The position numbers were made by a program, and so were the translations under genes. The notes under the pieces are model-generated. The model did not search any database. It was not told where the DNA came from and worked only from the letters and a program-made list of their open reading frames with translations. A stretch of DNA of 64,000 nucleotides from Paenibacillus planticolens (lineage in GTDB: Bacteria; Bacillota; Bacilli; Paenibacillales; NBRC-103111). The stretch spans positions 410,975 through 474,974 of the forward strand of contig NZ_WHNZ01000022.1 of the NCBI RefSeq assembly GCF_013141725.1, written 5' to 3'. Positions 34,004 through 42,759 of this stretch are shown here, in pieces. Numbering within the stretch: the stretch's first letter is position 1; every line of letters begins with the position of its first letter.

Positions 34004-34042
34004 AAATAAAGGACCTAGGGATTTCCCCTAGGTCCTTTATTT
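34004..34042 (+). terminator. intrinsic terminator of the chemoreceptor gene
   Basis: AAATAAAGGACCTAGGG arm and CCCTAGGTCCTTTATTT arm, a nearly perfect 17-bp stem with A and T flanks. Confidence 0.9.
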
Positions 34043-34064
34043 ATGCCCCCTGCGCCCCTGAAGC

Positions 34065-34240
34065 GGAACTACAGGGCGCTATTTTTGCCCAAACCGGCTA
34101 GTATCTGTTTCGAGGGGAAGTACGATCCCCTATTTGGCGATATCAGGGTAATTTCGGGGCAGTTTCGCAAGAATAGCGTACTATAGTTCCTCTTTCTTGC
34201 TCCTTCGCACAAAATAGCCGGAATAGCGACCTGCAGTTCC
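34065..34240. repeat. intergenic array A: four 19-bp units, two direct then two inverted
   Basis: Direct units GGAACTACAGGGCGCTATT (34065-34083) and GGAAGTACGATCCCCTATT (34116-34134); inverted units AATAGCGTACTATAGTTCC (34172-34190) and AATAGCGACCTGCAGTTCC (34222-34240). Spacings are 51, 56 and 50 bp, and the array is roughly mirror-symmetric, so it could form nested stems. CCGGCTA recurs between units on both sides. It lies between the convergent chemoreceptor and motB genes. Confidence 0.8.
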
Positions 34241-34273
34241 CTTACCGGTTAACGTATCGACTTTACCTCAACC

Positions 34274-35080
34274 TTATCTCGCAATCTCATCCGTTGCTTT
34301 AATGTTGCGCAGGATGCTGACTTCGACGCGGCGGTTTTTGGCCCGGCCTTCCGTCGTATCATTCGAGGCAATCGGACGGTATTCCCCGTATCCGACTGAG
34401 GAGTACGAAGATGGGTCGATTTTACCGTTGTTCAACAATATTTTCATGAAATTAACGGACCGCTTCGCGCTTAAATCCCAGTTTGTTTCAAAATCCGCCC
34501 GGTGAATCGGGATGTTATCCGTATGCCCTCCCACTTCAACCTGATAGCCCGGATAGTTCGCCAGCATGCCTCCTATGGAAACAGCCAGCTTCTGTGAATC
34601 CTGCTTGATCGTCGCCGATCCGGAATCAAACAGCGCGCGGTCGCTGATCGTAATCGTTAATTTCTCGTTATCCAGCTTCGTCGTCAACTGCTCATTTAAC
34701 TGATTATCTTTGATGAAAGCATCCATGCTTTTCTTCAATTCTTCCAGATCTTTTTCTTCCTTTTGCAGCTTGGCCGCCAGTTGGCTGTCCGTTTTACTTT
34801 GCTCTTTCGATGGCGGGTTCTGGTTCTTATTATTGTTTTTCGTAGAATTCGCCGCATCATCGATCGGAATGATATTCGACATTGCGAAAGGCGCTTCCCC
34901 GCCGGTGAACGCATTGTTTAAGGACCGCATAATGGAGTCGTATTTCTTCGAATCCAACTGGCTGGACGCAAACAAAATGATAAATAGAGCTAGAAGCAAA
35001 GTAAGCAAGTCCGCATAGGGAATAAGCCAGGATTCATCAACGTGTTCTTCATGGTCCTCATGCTTCTTCTTTTTACTCAC
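34274..35080 (-). CDS. motB: flagellar motor stator protein MotB
   Basis: 268 residues. One N-terminal membrane segment with the proton-binding Asp in WLIPYADLLTLLLALFIILFASS, a polar plug and linker, then an OmpA-like peptidoglycan-binding domain (YQVEVGGHTDNIPI, NWDLSAKRS, GRAKNRRVEV). With MotA it conducts ions to drive the flagellum. The sequence after the Asp resembles B. subtilis MotB rather than MotS, suggesting proton use (inference). Its ATG overlaps the motA stop by four bases. Confidence 0.96.
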   Translation of the reverse strand: MSKKKKHEDHEEHVDESWLIPYADLLTLLLALFIILFASSQLDSKKYDSIMRSLNNAFTGGEAPFAMSNIIPIDDAANSTKNNNKNQNPPSKEQSKTDSQLAAKLQKEEKDLEELKKSMDAFIKDNQLNEQLTTKLDNEKLTITISDRALFDSGSATIKQDSQKLAVSIGGMLANYPGYQVEVGGHTDNIPIHRADFETNWDLSAKRSVNFMKILLNNGKIDPSSYSSVGYGEYRPIASNDTTEGRAKNRRVEVSILRNIKATDEIAR

Positions 35081-35871
35081 TGCGGAGCGGCCCCTTTCTC
35101 TTCTTCGTCATACGCCGCGCGATCGCTGTTGGCTACGAAGATCATCATTTTTTGCTTCACAGAGTTGGCAGAGACGCCGGATTGAATGGAGAGCAAGCCT
35201 TCAACCACCATGAGTTTAATTTCAACTTCCTTCTTGGACTTCTGTTTCAGCTTGTTGGCAAAAGGGTGAAAAACAACGTATCCCAGAAAAATCCCGAACA
35301 TTGTGGCAACGAATGCCGCTGAAATCAGATGTCCCAGCTTCTCTACTTCGCTTAAATTTCCCAGAGCAGCAATCAAACCTACAACGGCGCCTAGAACGCC
35401 GAGTGTCGGTGCATATGTACCGGCTTGTGTAAAAATACCTGCATATTTCTTATGTCTTGCTTCCATTTCGGCAATATCCTCAAGCAGGACGTCGCGCACG
35501 AAATCAGGATCATTTCCGTCGATGATGAGGCGCATACCGCTTTTCATAAAAGGATCCGACAGCTCATCCGCTTGTTTTTCGAGAGAAAGCAAGCCTTCGC
35601 GACGCGTAATGGATACCCATTCGATAAATGTATGGATCAGTTCTTTTTTAGGCATTAATTTTTGTTCGGTAAAAATGATTTTTAACAGAGCAGGAATCTT
35701 CTTTATTTCTTCCAATGAAAACGCAATAAATAAGGCCGAAGCTGTTCCACCAAAAATAATGAGAGCAGCTGCAGGATTTAGAAGCGCCGCCAAACTCGCC
35801 CCTTTTAACACCATACCTACACCAATCGATATAAACGCTAAAACAATTCCAATCAATGATGATTTCTCCAT
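35077..35871 (-). CDS. motA: flagellar motor stator protein MotA
   Basis: 264 residues with four membrane segments, the conserved cytoplasmic loop, and the prolines near segments 3 and 4 (YAPTLGVLGAVVGLI). Forms the ring of the stator around MotB and contacts FliG in the rotor. Translationally coupled to motB. No sigma-D promoter was found upstream. Confidence 0.96.
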   Translation of the reverse strand: MEKSSLIGIVLAFISIGVGMVLKGASLAALLNPAAALIIFGGTASALFIAFSLEEIKKIPALLKIIFTEQKLMPKKELIHTFIEWVSITRREGLLSLEKQADELSDPFMKSGMRLIIDGNDPDFVRDVLLEDIAEMEARHKKYAGIFTQAGTYAPTLGVLGAVVGLIAALGNLSEVEKLGHLISAAFVATMFGIFLGYVVFHPFANKLKQKSKKEVEIKLMVVEGLLSIQSGVSANSVKQKMMIFVANSDRAAYDEEEKGAAPQ

Positions 35872-36190
35872 CTTCCAGGCACCCTCTTATCTCTAATAAT
35901 TGAAGCCGTGTACGAAGCTCTCCATAATTCGACAAATAGATCTTCTATGTATATAATGATAGGTTTTATTGCTAAAAATTACAATCTATTTTGCTAAAAC
36001 ATAGGACCTTAGACTTGTATTTTTTGTGAAAATTATTGATATATGACGAAATATGGCGGCTTTCTCCAGACTAATTTATACTTAAGGTTAAGCAACTCCT
36101 GCAAAAATCGATATCACCATATGAACAGACAATGGTATGATCAGGCTGTAGGTTAGGAAACGATAAAAAAGAAGCATACATAAAGGAGCG
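35872..36190. other. 319-bp divergent gap between motA and the aldo/keto reductase gene
   Basis: AT-rich. ACCAT and ATGGT flank an 11-bp centre near 36116-36136, ahead of a -10-like TATGAT (about 36135), which could serve the reductase gene. No gene, terminator or confident promoter is seen. Confidence 0.4.
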
Positions 36191-37060
36191 ATGAACTTGG
36201 AGAAACGAATGTTTGGCCGGACGGGGCAGCAATTTCCTCTACTCAGCTTTGGCGCGCAGCGCATCGTAGACGAGCACAACTGTACGGAAGAAGAAGCGAT
36301 TGCGATTGTGAATCGCGCGATTGACGAAGGAATTACGTATTTCGATACAGCGCCGAGTTACTCCAAAGGCCAATCGGAAGAAAGACTCGGCAAAGCGTTA
36401 GCGCTGCATGGCCGCAGAAAGGAAGTCTGGATCGCGACCAAGACGCACGATCGAACCAGAGACGGTTCATTGAAGCTGCTGGAAGAGAGTCTCAAACGGC
36501 TGCAAACGGATCATGTGGATGAATGGCGCCTGCACAACATCATGACGATGGAAGAGCTGGACAAATGCTTTGCCAAGGGCGGGGCTCTGGAAGCTCTGCT
36601 TGAAGCCAAAGAACAAGGCATGATCAAGCATATTTCAATCAGCGGACATACGAATCCTCGTGTTCAGTTGGAAGCCATCGACCGGTACCCGTTCGACAGC
36701 GCGCTTGTCGCCCTCTCAGCGGCCGATCATCTCGTATACAGCTTCGCGCATGAGTTTCTGCCCAAGGCGAACGAGAAGGGCATCGCCGTTATCGGCATGA
36801 AAGTGATGGCGCTCGGCAAGCTTGCCCCTTGGTACGAGAAGGCGCTGCAATACACGTTCTCCCTGCCGATCTCTACCTCTATTGTCGGCATGGAATCGAT
36901 GGAGCAGTTAGAGAAGAATCTGGCTATCGCCAATAGCTTTAAGCCAATGACTGAATTAGAGCAGCTGGACTTCCTGAAAGAGATTATGCATCTAGCCAAT
37001 CCGGATGTGCTGCGCTGGAAATCAACCGACTGGGTGTCGGGAGAATGGTACGTTCGGTAG
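36191..37060 (+). CDS. aldo/keto reductase
   Basis: 289 residues. The (beta/alpha)8 reductase fold is shown by FGRTGQQFPLLSFGAQR, the catalytic Asp/Tyr in ITYFDTAPSYSKGQSEERLG, the Lys in WIATKTHDR, and IKHISISGHTNP. The C-terminal NADPH-binding part is short and contains STSIVGMESMEQLEKNL. Uses NAD(P)H to reduce aldehydes or ketones, substrate unknown. AAAGGAG lies upstream of the ATG. Monocistronic. Confidence 0.9.
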   Translation: MNLEKRMFGRTGQQFPLLSFGAQRIVDEHNCTEEEAIAIVNRAIDEGITYFDTAPSYSKGQSEERLGKALALHGRRKEVWIATKTHDRTRDGSLKLLEESLKRLQTDHVDEWRLHNIMTMEELDKCFAKGGALEALLEAKEQGMIKHISISGHTNPRVQLEAIDRYPFDSALVALSAADHLVYSFAHEFLPKANEKGIAVIGMKVMALGKLAPWYEKALQYTFSLPISTSIVGMESMEQLEKNLAIANSFKPMTELEQLDFLKEIMHLANPDVLRWKSTDWVSGEWYVR

Positions 37061-37113
37061 AAACGTTTCAATCATCCGCCTGACGGCTCATGGTATACGG
37101 GAATGTAAATGCG

Positions 37114-37158
37114 AAAGGCTGTCCCCAGTCATGTCTATGACTTGTGGGGACAGCCTTT
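37114..37158. terminator. hairpin after the aldo/keto reductase gene
   Basis: AAAGGCTGTCCCC and GGGGACAGCCTTT arms (13 bp) with an inner GTCA/TGAC stem. The T run after it is short, so termination strength is uncertain. Confidence 0.6.
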
Positions 37159-37186
37159 GTGAAGTTATACTTCTGTGGCCAAAATA

Positions 37187-37370
37187 AGGGAAAATTTCCC
37201 GCTAATTTAACTGCAAAACCTTGTCAGATCCAATTAGCAGGAAAACTCCCTCTATTTGTACCGATTTCGCGAGAATATACGAAATCCGGTCAAATTAACG
37301 GGACGTTTTCCTTCTATTTCCCCTGCGAGGTCATTTTCCGAGCATTTTAAATGGGGATTTTCCAGTTATC
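37187..37370. repeat. intergenic array B: about five degenerate units in both orientations
   Basis: Direct unit AGGGAAAATTTCCCGCTAAT (from 37187); inverted units AATTAGCAGGAAAACTCCCT (37232-37251) and AAATTAACGGGACGTTTTCC (from 37292); weaker direct copies near 37328 and GGGGATTTTCCAGTTATC (37353-37370). Spacings are 45, 60, 36 and 25 bp. It lies between the convergent aldo/keto reductase and lutC genes. Confidence 0.65.
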
Positions 37371-37385
37371 AGCCTTCGCCTTGCC

Positions 37386-38132
37386 TTATTCGATTATCAA
37401 CGCATATACGATGCCGGGACCATGCACACCAATGGTCAAATCGTTCTCAATATCGGCAGACCGGCTCGGACCAGAGATGAAATGAATGCCTGCGGGCCGC
37501 TCGCCTAGCGCAAGCTCGTCAAAAGGCCGCAGTACTTCGCCCAACTTCGTCCGAAGCCGATCCACCGGAATGATCGCGATGAACGTCGTAGGCAGCAGGC
37601 TGACGCTTCTGCCTCTCGTCGCGTCGGACGTGACTACTAGCGAGCCGGTGTATGCTACGGCGTGCTCGACAGCGACAATGCCGATATCTGCGCCGGCCGC
37701 TTTGGCGACCAGCTCGTCTTTGGCCCCAGGATCGGCGCCCTCCGCGTTCCACACGGTCAAGTCTGTGTCTGTCTCTTCAGCCAGCGTCCAGCGCAGCGTC
37801 TCCAGCTCCGCTTGATCTTGCAGGATCAAGTGCTTCGCCTGCGTTTTAGCGATGAAATCTTTAATAAACGCTCCCGCTTCCGCCATGCCCGACAACCGCT
37901 TGGTGTGTCCACCGGCTTTTTGCCAGTTCGACATGAACAGCTGGATCCGCTCCTCCAACGGGAGGTTTACTTCCTCCCAAAAAGCCGGAGCTCCCTTCAT
38001 CGGGTGCGCCGGAGCGGTCTGCATCGGCTTCGCTCTGCCTAGACGCGTCGAAATATTAGCGAAGAACGCCTCCTGCTTCTTGAGCGCTTCCTCCTGCAGC
38101 TGATTTAGAAATGCCGCATCCGATTTAGCCAT
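37386..38132 (-). CDS. lutC: lactate utilization protein LutC
   Basis: 248 residues of the LUD (DUF162) family: DIGIVAVEHAVAYTGSLVV and FIAIIPVDRLRTKLGEVL are diagnostic, with the C-terminal SGPSRSADIENDLTIGVHGP. With LutA and LutB it forms the L-lactate dehydrogenase complex that yields pyruvate. It overlaps the end of lutB by eight bases, supporting coupled translation. Confidence 0.95.
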   Translation of the reverse strand: MAKSDAAFLNQLQEEALKKQEAFFANISTRLGRAKPMQTAPAHPMKGAPAFWEEVNLPLEERIQLFMSNWQKAGGHTKRLSGMAEAGAFIKDFIAKTQAKHLILQDQAELETLRWTLAEETDTDLTVWNAEGADPGAKDELVAKAAGADIGIVAVEHAVAYTGSLVVTSDATRGRSVSLLPTTFIAIIPVDRLRTKLGEVLRPFDELALGERPAGIHFISGPSRSADIENDLTIGVHGPGIVYALIIE

Positions 38133-39648
38133 GATGTTGTCCTCCTCCGCCGTTTTTGCGGTCAGCCACCAGCTTCTCCATGCGCGCTTTCATGACAGCG
38201 TCAAGCTCAGGAAAGGTACCTTCCAGCTCTTGTTCAATGTCTTTCCACGATTCACGGAACGTCTTCTTCGCCATACTTGGCGCGTATCGATACGAATTCC
38301 AACCTTTGAGCGGCCCAATTCGCGCTTTAATATGACCGTCGCGGACGAGCAGCTTTTGCCCGACGCGACCGAGTTTGATGAGCGCCTTTACGCGCTTCGC
38401 ATCGGACATGAGGAAATTAAAGCCTTTCATGCCCATTTTCTCGGCAAAATCCGTCGATCCCCGCTCTACTTTACGCTGACGAAGGTATACGAGCATATCA
38501 TGCAGCGGAATTTTCACCGGGCACGCCTCATAGCAAGCACCGCAAAGGCTGGAAGCGTTCGCAATGTCGTCCCACGTGTCGACGTTTTTGTTCAAAGCCG
38601 GCGTCAGCACGGCCCCGATCGGACCGCTGTACACGCCTCCGTAGGCGTGACCGCCGATATGGCGGTATACTGGGCAGGCGTTCAAGCAAGCGCCGCAGCG
38701 AATGCAATTCAGCAATTCCTGGAATTCCGGATCGCCGAGCTGCAGAGAGCGTCCGTTATCAAGGATGATGATATGCATCTCCTCGGGGCCATCGCCGTCC
38801 TGCTTGCGCTGCGGACCGGAAATGACAGACATGTACACCGTCAGCTTCTGTCCGGTCGCCGAACGGGGCAGCAATGTCGCCATGACTTCAAGATCGTCCA
38901 GCGTAGGAATGATGCGTTCCATCCCCATGAACGTAATTTGTGTCTTCGGGATGGTGCTCACCATCCGGGCGTTCCCTTCATTTTCGAAGAGGACCATGGA
39001 CCCTGTTTCGGCAATCGCAAAATTGCAGCCCGTCATCCCGATGTCGGCTTCAAGGAATTTCTCACGCAGCTTCCTGCGCACATACCCGGCCAAAATCCCG
39101 GTATCCGGCTCTAGTTTTTCCCCTGCGTCCTCGGAGAGAAGGTCTGCGATCTGGTACCGGTTTTTGTGAATCGCCGGAATAATGATATGCGACGGCGTTT
39201 CGCCGGCAAGCTGAATGATGTATTCACCGAGATCCGTCTCAATCGCCTCGACGCCGATTCCCTCAAGCGCATGGTTAATGTGCAGCTCCTCGGAGACCAT
39301 CGACTTGGACTTCACGACGCTCTTCGCCTTTTTGTGCTCGGCAATCTGCATCGTCAACCGGACAGCGTCGGCCGCGTCGGCTGCGAAATGAACGTGCACA
39401 CCCTGCGCCCTCGCATTTTCAACAAATTTGCCAAGATAGTAGTCAAGGTGCGCAATCGTATGCAAGCGAATTTCCCGTCCACGCTCACGCCATTCTTCCC
39501 AATTCCCGTGCTCTGCGGCCGCTGCCAGCTTCCCGTTCTTCAGCCGCTCCGTCGTAAATTTCACCGCATTGCGCAAGAAATCGTTGTTCAAGGCGATCTT
39601 GGATCTGTCCTTCACCGTCCCGCTTGGTTTATGCTCGCTCATGGGCAA
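38125..39648 (-). CDS. lutB: lactate utilization iron-sulfur protein LutB
   Basis: 507 residues. An N-terminal LUD domain is followed by two 4Fe-4S sets, LNCIRCGACLNACPVYRHIGG and SSLCGACYEACPVKIPL. It carries electrons from lactate oxidation, probably to quinone. A C-terminal DUF3390-like region follows. It overlaps the lutA stop by 20 bases. Confidence 0.96.
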   Translation of the reverse strand: MPMSEHKPSGTVKDRSKIALNNDFLRNAVKFTTERLKNGKLAAAAEHGNWEEWRERGREIRLHTIAHLDYYLGKFVENARAQGVHVHFAADAADAVRLTMQIAEHKKAKSVVKSKSMVSEELHINHALEGIGVEAIETDLGEYIIQLAGETPSHIIIPAIHKNRYQIADLLSEDAGEKLEPDTGILAGYVRRKLREKFLEADIGMTGCNFAIAETGSMVLFENEGNARMVSTIPKTQITFMGMERIIPTLDDLEVMATLLPRSATGQKLTVYMSVISGPQRKQDGDGPEEMHIIILDNGRSLQLGDPEFQELLNCIRCGACLNACPVYRHIGGHAYGGVYSGPIGAVLTPALNKNVDTWDDIANASSLCGACYEACPVKIPLHDMLVYLRQRKVERGSTDFAEKMGMKGFNFLMSDAKRVKALIKLGRVGQKLLVRDGHIKARIGPLKGWNSYRYAPSMAKKTFRESWKDIEQELEGTFPELDAVMKARMEKLVADRKNGGGGQHHG

Positions 39649-40372
39649 GTTTCACTCCCTCAGCCAATAATTCCGCCAGATGCATCACCTTCACGGGTTT
39701 CCCGCGGTAGGATAAATTGCCAGCAATATTCATTAAACAGCCCATGTCGAGTCCAACAAGTACTTCGGCTTCCGTCTCGAGCACATGGTCGGATTTCTCT
39801 GAAACCATCGCACCGGAAATATCGCACATTTTGACCGCAAAAGTACCGCCAAACCCGCAGCAATCCTCTGCATGAGGAAGAGGCAGCAGTTCCATGCCGC
39901 GAACGTTTTGCATCAGCTGCATCGGTTCAGCTTTAATGCCTAGAAGCCGGCTGCCGTGGCAGGACGGATGATAGGTCACCTTGTGCGGGAACTCAGCCCC
40001 GACATCCGTAACGCCAAGCACTTGCACGAGGAACTGCGTGAATTCATATGTTTTCTCAACGAGACGGTTAGCGCGCGCCAGTTGAACAGGATCATTTTCA
40101 AAAAGCTTCGGATAATAATGATGAATCATACTTGTGCAGGAACCTGAAGGCGATATGACAAAATCGCTGTCTTCAAAAGCCTCCAGCAGCGTTAACGCAG
40201 AACCTCGCGCCTCATCCCAATACCCGCTGTTAAAGGCAGGCTGGCCGCAGCAGGTTTGCATCGCGGGGAAGTCCAGCTTCACTCCGTATTTGGCAAGCAA
40301 CTGAACGATAGACTCGCCAACCTTGGGATAAACAAGATCGCTGAGGCACGTAATGAACATCGATACTTTCAT
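39629..40372 (-). CDS. lutA: lactate utilization protein LutA
   Basis: 247 residues from MKVSMFITCLSDLVYP. Two CCG domains are present with QTCCGQPAFNSGYW and ADCCGFGGTFAVKM, the cysteine motifs of heterodisulfide-reductase-like subunits. The start aligns with B. subtilis LutA; the open frame upstream to 40456 crosses the terminator region. First gene of lutABC, 110 bases after rhaR and separated from it by a terminator hairpin. No LutR-type regulator is nearby. Confidence 0.95.
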   Translation of the reverse strand: MKVSMFITCLSDLVYPKVGESIVQLLAKYGVKLDFPAMQTCCGQPAFNSGYWDEARGSALTLLEAFEDSDFVISPSGSCTSMIHHYYPKLFENDPVQLARANRLVEKTYEFTQFLVQVLGVTDVGAEFPHKVTYHPSCHGSRLLGIKAEPMQLMQNVRGMELLPLPHAEDCCGFGGTFAVKMCDISGAMVSEKSDHVLETEAEVLVGLDMGCLMNIAGNLSYRGKPVKVMHLAELLAEGVKLAHERA

Positions 40373-40426
40373 GTTGCAGCTAACTCCCTTCCTGAATCGT
40401 TCCCTCCACAGAGGCATTTGGCTATA

Positions 40427-40467
40427 TAAAAAACCATCCTCAGTACGAGAGAACATACTGGAGATGG
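40427..40467 (-). terminator. intrinsic terminator between rhaR and lutA
   Basis: On the minus strand CCATC...CAGTA pairs with TACTG...GATGG with a 2-base internal mismatch, then six U. Only about 55 bases remain to lutA, leaving little room for a separate promoter, so readthrough from rha may feed lutABC. Confidence 0.8.
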
Positions 40468-40482
40468 AAGGAACAATGTCGA

Positions 40483-41250
40483 TTACTCTTTATCTAATTG
40501 GATGACATGCACACCTTTTTCACGAATGGAGTCCAAATCTTCCTTATTTGTTTGTCCGTCTGTAATGACATGCTTAATTTCGGGCCAAGCCGCCACTTGC
40601 GTTAAAGATTGCATGCCGAATTTGCTATGATCCGCCAACAGGTACGTTTCGTCGGCAATGGAGATCATTTTGCGCTTAATGAGCGCTTGGAGCTCGTTCG
40701 ACTCGCTGATGCCGCGTTGGGTATGAACGCCTTTGCAGGACAAGAACAGCTTGTGAACGTGGTACATATCCAGCGATCTCTCCGCCAGTGGTCCTACATA
40801 GGACAACGATTTTGGAGATAGGAGGCCTCCGGTTGAAATAACCTGAATCTTTTCCTTGCCGCTGACTTCAAGCGCAACTTTCATTGAATTCGTCAAGATG
40901 GTCAGAGGCATATCGGGAATCAATTTGGCCATGTACCAAGCCGTTGTGCTCGCATCCAATATGATTCTGTCACCCTCGCGAATATGCGATACCGCTTCCT
41001 TCGCAATGCTGTTCTTGAAGTCGGCATGAGCCGTCTCCCTTTCCAGGAAAGGGACTTCCGACTGCGCTTCCTTCACACTGACTGCGCCGCCATGGCTGCG
41101 CATCAGCTTGCCTTCGCTTTCCAACCGGTCCAAATCCCGCCGGATCGTTTCTTCCGTCACTTGACACAGCTCGCTGAGCTCTGTCACGCGAATGCTTCCT
41201 CTTTCATTAACTAACTGAACGATTCTCTGCCATCTTTCCGCTACCAGCAT
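40483..41250 (-). CDS. rhaR: DeoR-family regulator of rhamnose use
   Basis: 255 residues. N-terminal DeoR helix-turn-helix (IRVTELSELCQVTEETIRRDLDRLE and the motif KLMRSHGGAV) and a C-terminal sugar-phosphate-sensing domain (ILDASTTAWYMAKL, GGLLSPKSLSYVGPLAE, LLADHSKFG). It is the fourth gene of the rha run, as the YulB/RhaR gene lies in the B. subtilis rha operon. Likely repressor released by a rhamnose intermediate such as L-rhamnulose 1-phosphate (known for RhaR of B. subtilis; inferred here). Confidence 0.88.
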   Translation of the reverse strand: MLVAERWQRIVQLVNERGSIRVTELSELCQVTEETIRRDLDRLESEGKLMRSHGGAVSVKEAQSEVPFLERETAHADFKNSIAKEAVSHIREGDRIILDASTTAWYMAKLIPDMPLTILTNSMKVALEVSGKEKIQVISTGGLLSPKSLSYVGPLAERSLDMYHVHKLFLSCKGVHTQRGISESNELQALIKRKMISIADETYLLADHSKFGMQSLTQVAAWPEIKHVITDGQTNKEDLDSIREKGVHVIQLDKE

Positions 41251-41259
41251 CGTCTTCCC

Positions 41260-42759
41260 TCATTTCATCCTCGATCGGGACGCCACCTGACAAAATGTTT
41301 CATACGCCGCCTGCCAACCCGCGCCATCCTCAGGGATGTACGTTTTGACCGGGAACGAATTCCGAATCAGCTTCCTGGCTTCGCGCAAATTCGCGATATA
41401 CCCTAATGCTATCCATTGTACTACAAGGTTACCTAAGGCACTACCCTCGACAGGACCTGCCCAAACCTCGCGCCCTATAGCACTCGCTGTAAATTGACAG
41501 AGCAGTTCATTTTGGATGCCTCCGCCAACGATGTGAAGTCCGGCGTACGTTTTACCCGTGAGCTGTTCGGTCCGCTCCAGAACAAACCGGTATTTGAGAG
41601 CTAGACTTTCTAAAATACAACGCACGATCTCGCCTTCGGTCTGTGGCTGAGCCTGCTGCGTTTCCCGGCAATACTGCTGAATTTGCTTCGGCATATGCGG
41701 CGGATTGAGGAACATGTCGTCGTCCGGATCAATGAAGAATTCGAACGGCTTCGCCTGCTGGGCAAGCTGGACGAGCTCGGAGAAGCTCATTTTTTTGCCT
41801 TCTTTATCCCACGTCCGTTTGCACTCCTGAATCAGCCACAAGCCCATGATGTTCTTGAGCAGCCGGTTCGTGCCATACACGCCGCCTTCGTTCGTGAAGT
41901 TCCACGCTAAAGCCTGTTCGGTTAAGACTGGCTCCAACGTTTCAGTGCCCAATAAGGACCAAGTGCCGCAGCTTAAAAAAGCAAAGTCATCGTCTAGCGC
42001 TGGGACGGAGGCGACGGCAGAAGCCGTATCATGCTCGCCGACGGCTATGACTGGGATGGAAGCAACATCAAGCTCCTGGCAGATGTCCTCGGTTAGTGAG
42101 CCTACACGTGTGCCCGATGGAACCGGATTCAGGAACAGATCGGTTGGAATTTCAAGCTGCTCCAGAAGTTCCGTATCCCACGCCTTCGTTGTCGCATTCA
42201 AAAGCTGTGTCGTCGTAGCATTCGTAAACTCGCTATGCTTTTCGCCCGTTAAGAAGTAGCGGAGCAAATCGGGAATCATCAAGAACGTTTCAGCGCGTTC
42301 GAGCAGCTCCGGATTTCTATCATTGATCGCAGCCAACTGAAAAATCGAGTTGAATTGCAGAAATTGAAGCCCCGTTTTGGCATAAAGCTTTTCGCGTCCG
42401 ACGGTTGCAAACACCTTCTCCATGACATGGTCGGTCTGATGATCACGATAATGGTAAGGATTTCCAAGCAGCTCGCCATTTTTGGAGAGAAGACCGAAAT
42501 CTACCGCCCAGGAATCGATGGCCAAGCTTTCAATATCCGTATATCCCAAATGCTTGGTCTGTAAAATGCCTTGTTTCAATTCATGAAACAGGCGCAAAAT
42601 GTCCCAGTGAAGGTGGTCACCCACCTTCACCGGATCATTCGAAAAGCGGTGAATTTCCTCGATCGTCACTTGGCCCGCTTCAGAATCAAGTCGTCCGACG
42701 ATCGCTCTGCCGCTGCTTGCTCCCAAATCAAAGGCCAGAACGCTTGAGGGTTTACTCAC
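41260..42759 (-). CDS. rhaB: rhamnulokinase
   Basis: 499 residues, FGGY kinase family. N-terminal LAFDLGASSGRAIVGRL phosphate loop, HWDILRLFHELKQG, GEHDTASAVASVP (catalytic Asp), and FLSCGTWSLLGTE; the C-terminal IVGGGIQNELLCQFTASAIGREV block is typical of RhaB. It phosphorylates L-rhamnulose at C1. Start overlaps the rhaA stop by four bases. Confidence 0.95.
   Translation of the reverse strand: MSKPSSVLAFDLGASSGRAIVGRLDSEAGQVTIEEIHRFSNDPVKVGDHLHWDILRLFHELKQGILQTKHLGYTDIESLAIDSWAVDFGLLSKNGELLGNPYHYRDHQTDHVMEKVFATVGREKLYAKTGLQFLQFNSIFQLAAINDRNPELLERAETFLMIPDLLRYFLTGEKHSEFTNATTTQLLNATTKAWDTELLEQLEIPTDLFLNPVPSGTRVGSLTEDICQELDVASIPVIAVGEHDTASAVASVPALDDDFAFLSCGTWSLLGTETLEPVLTEQALAWNFTNEGGVYGTNRLLKNIMGLWLIQECKRTWDKEGKKMSFSELVQLAQQAKPFEFFIDPDDDMFLNPPHMPKQIQQYCRETQQAQPQTEGEIVRCILESLALKYRFVLERTEQLTGKTYAGLHIVGGGIQNELLCQFTASAIGREVWAGPVEGSALGNLVVQWIALGYIANLREARKLIRNSFPVKTYIPEDGAGWQAAYETFCQVASRSRMK

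Noticed and set aside
35872..36060. Search for a sigma-D promoter upstream of motA
   Set aside because: No TAAA with GCCGATAT-like -10 at the right spacing was found.
38131..39114. Open frame of 327 codons on the plus strand
   Set aside because: Antisense to lutB; no family features and no start signal.
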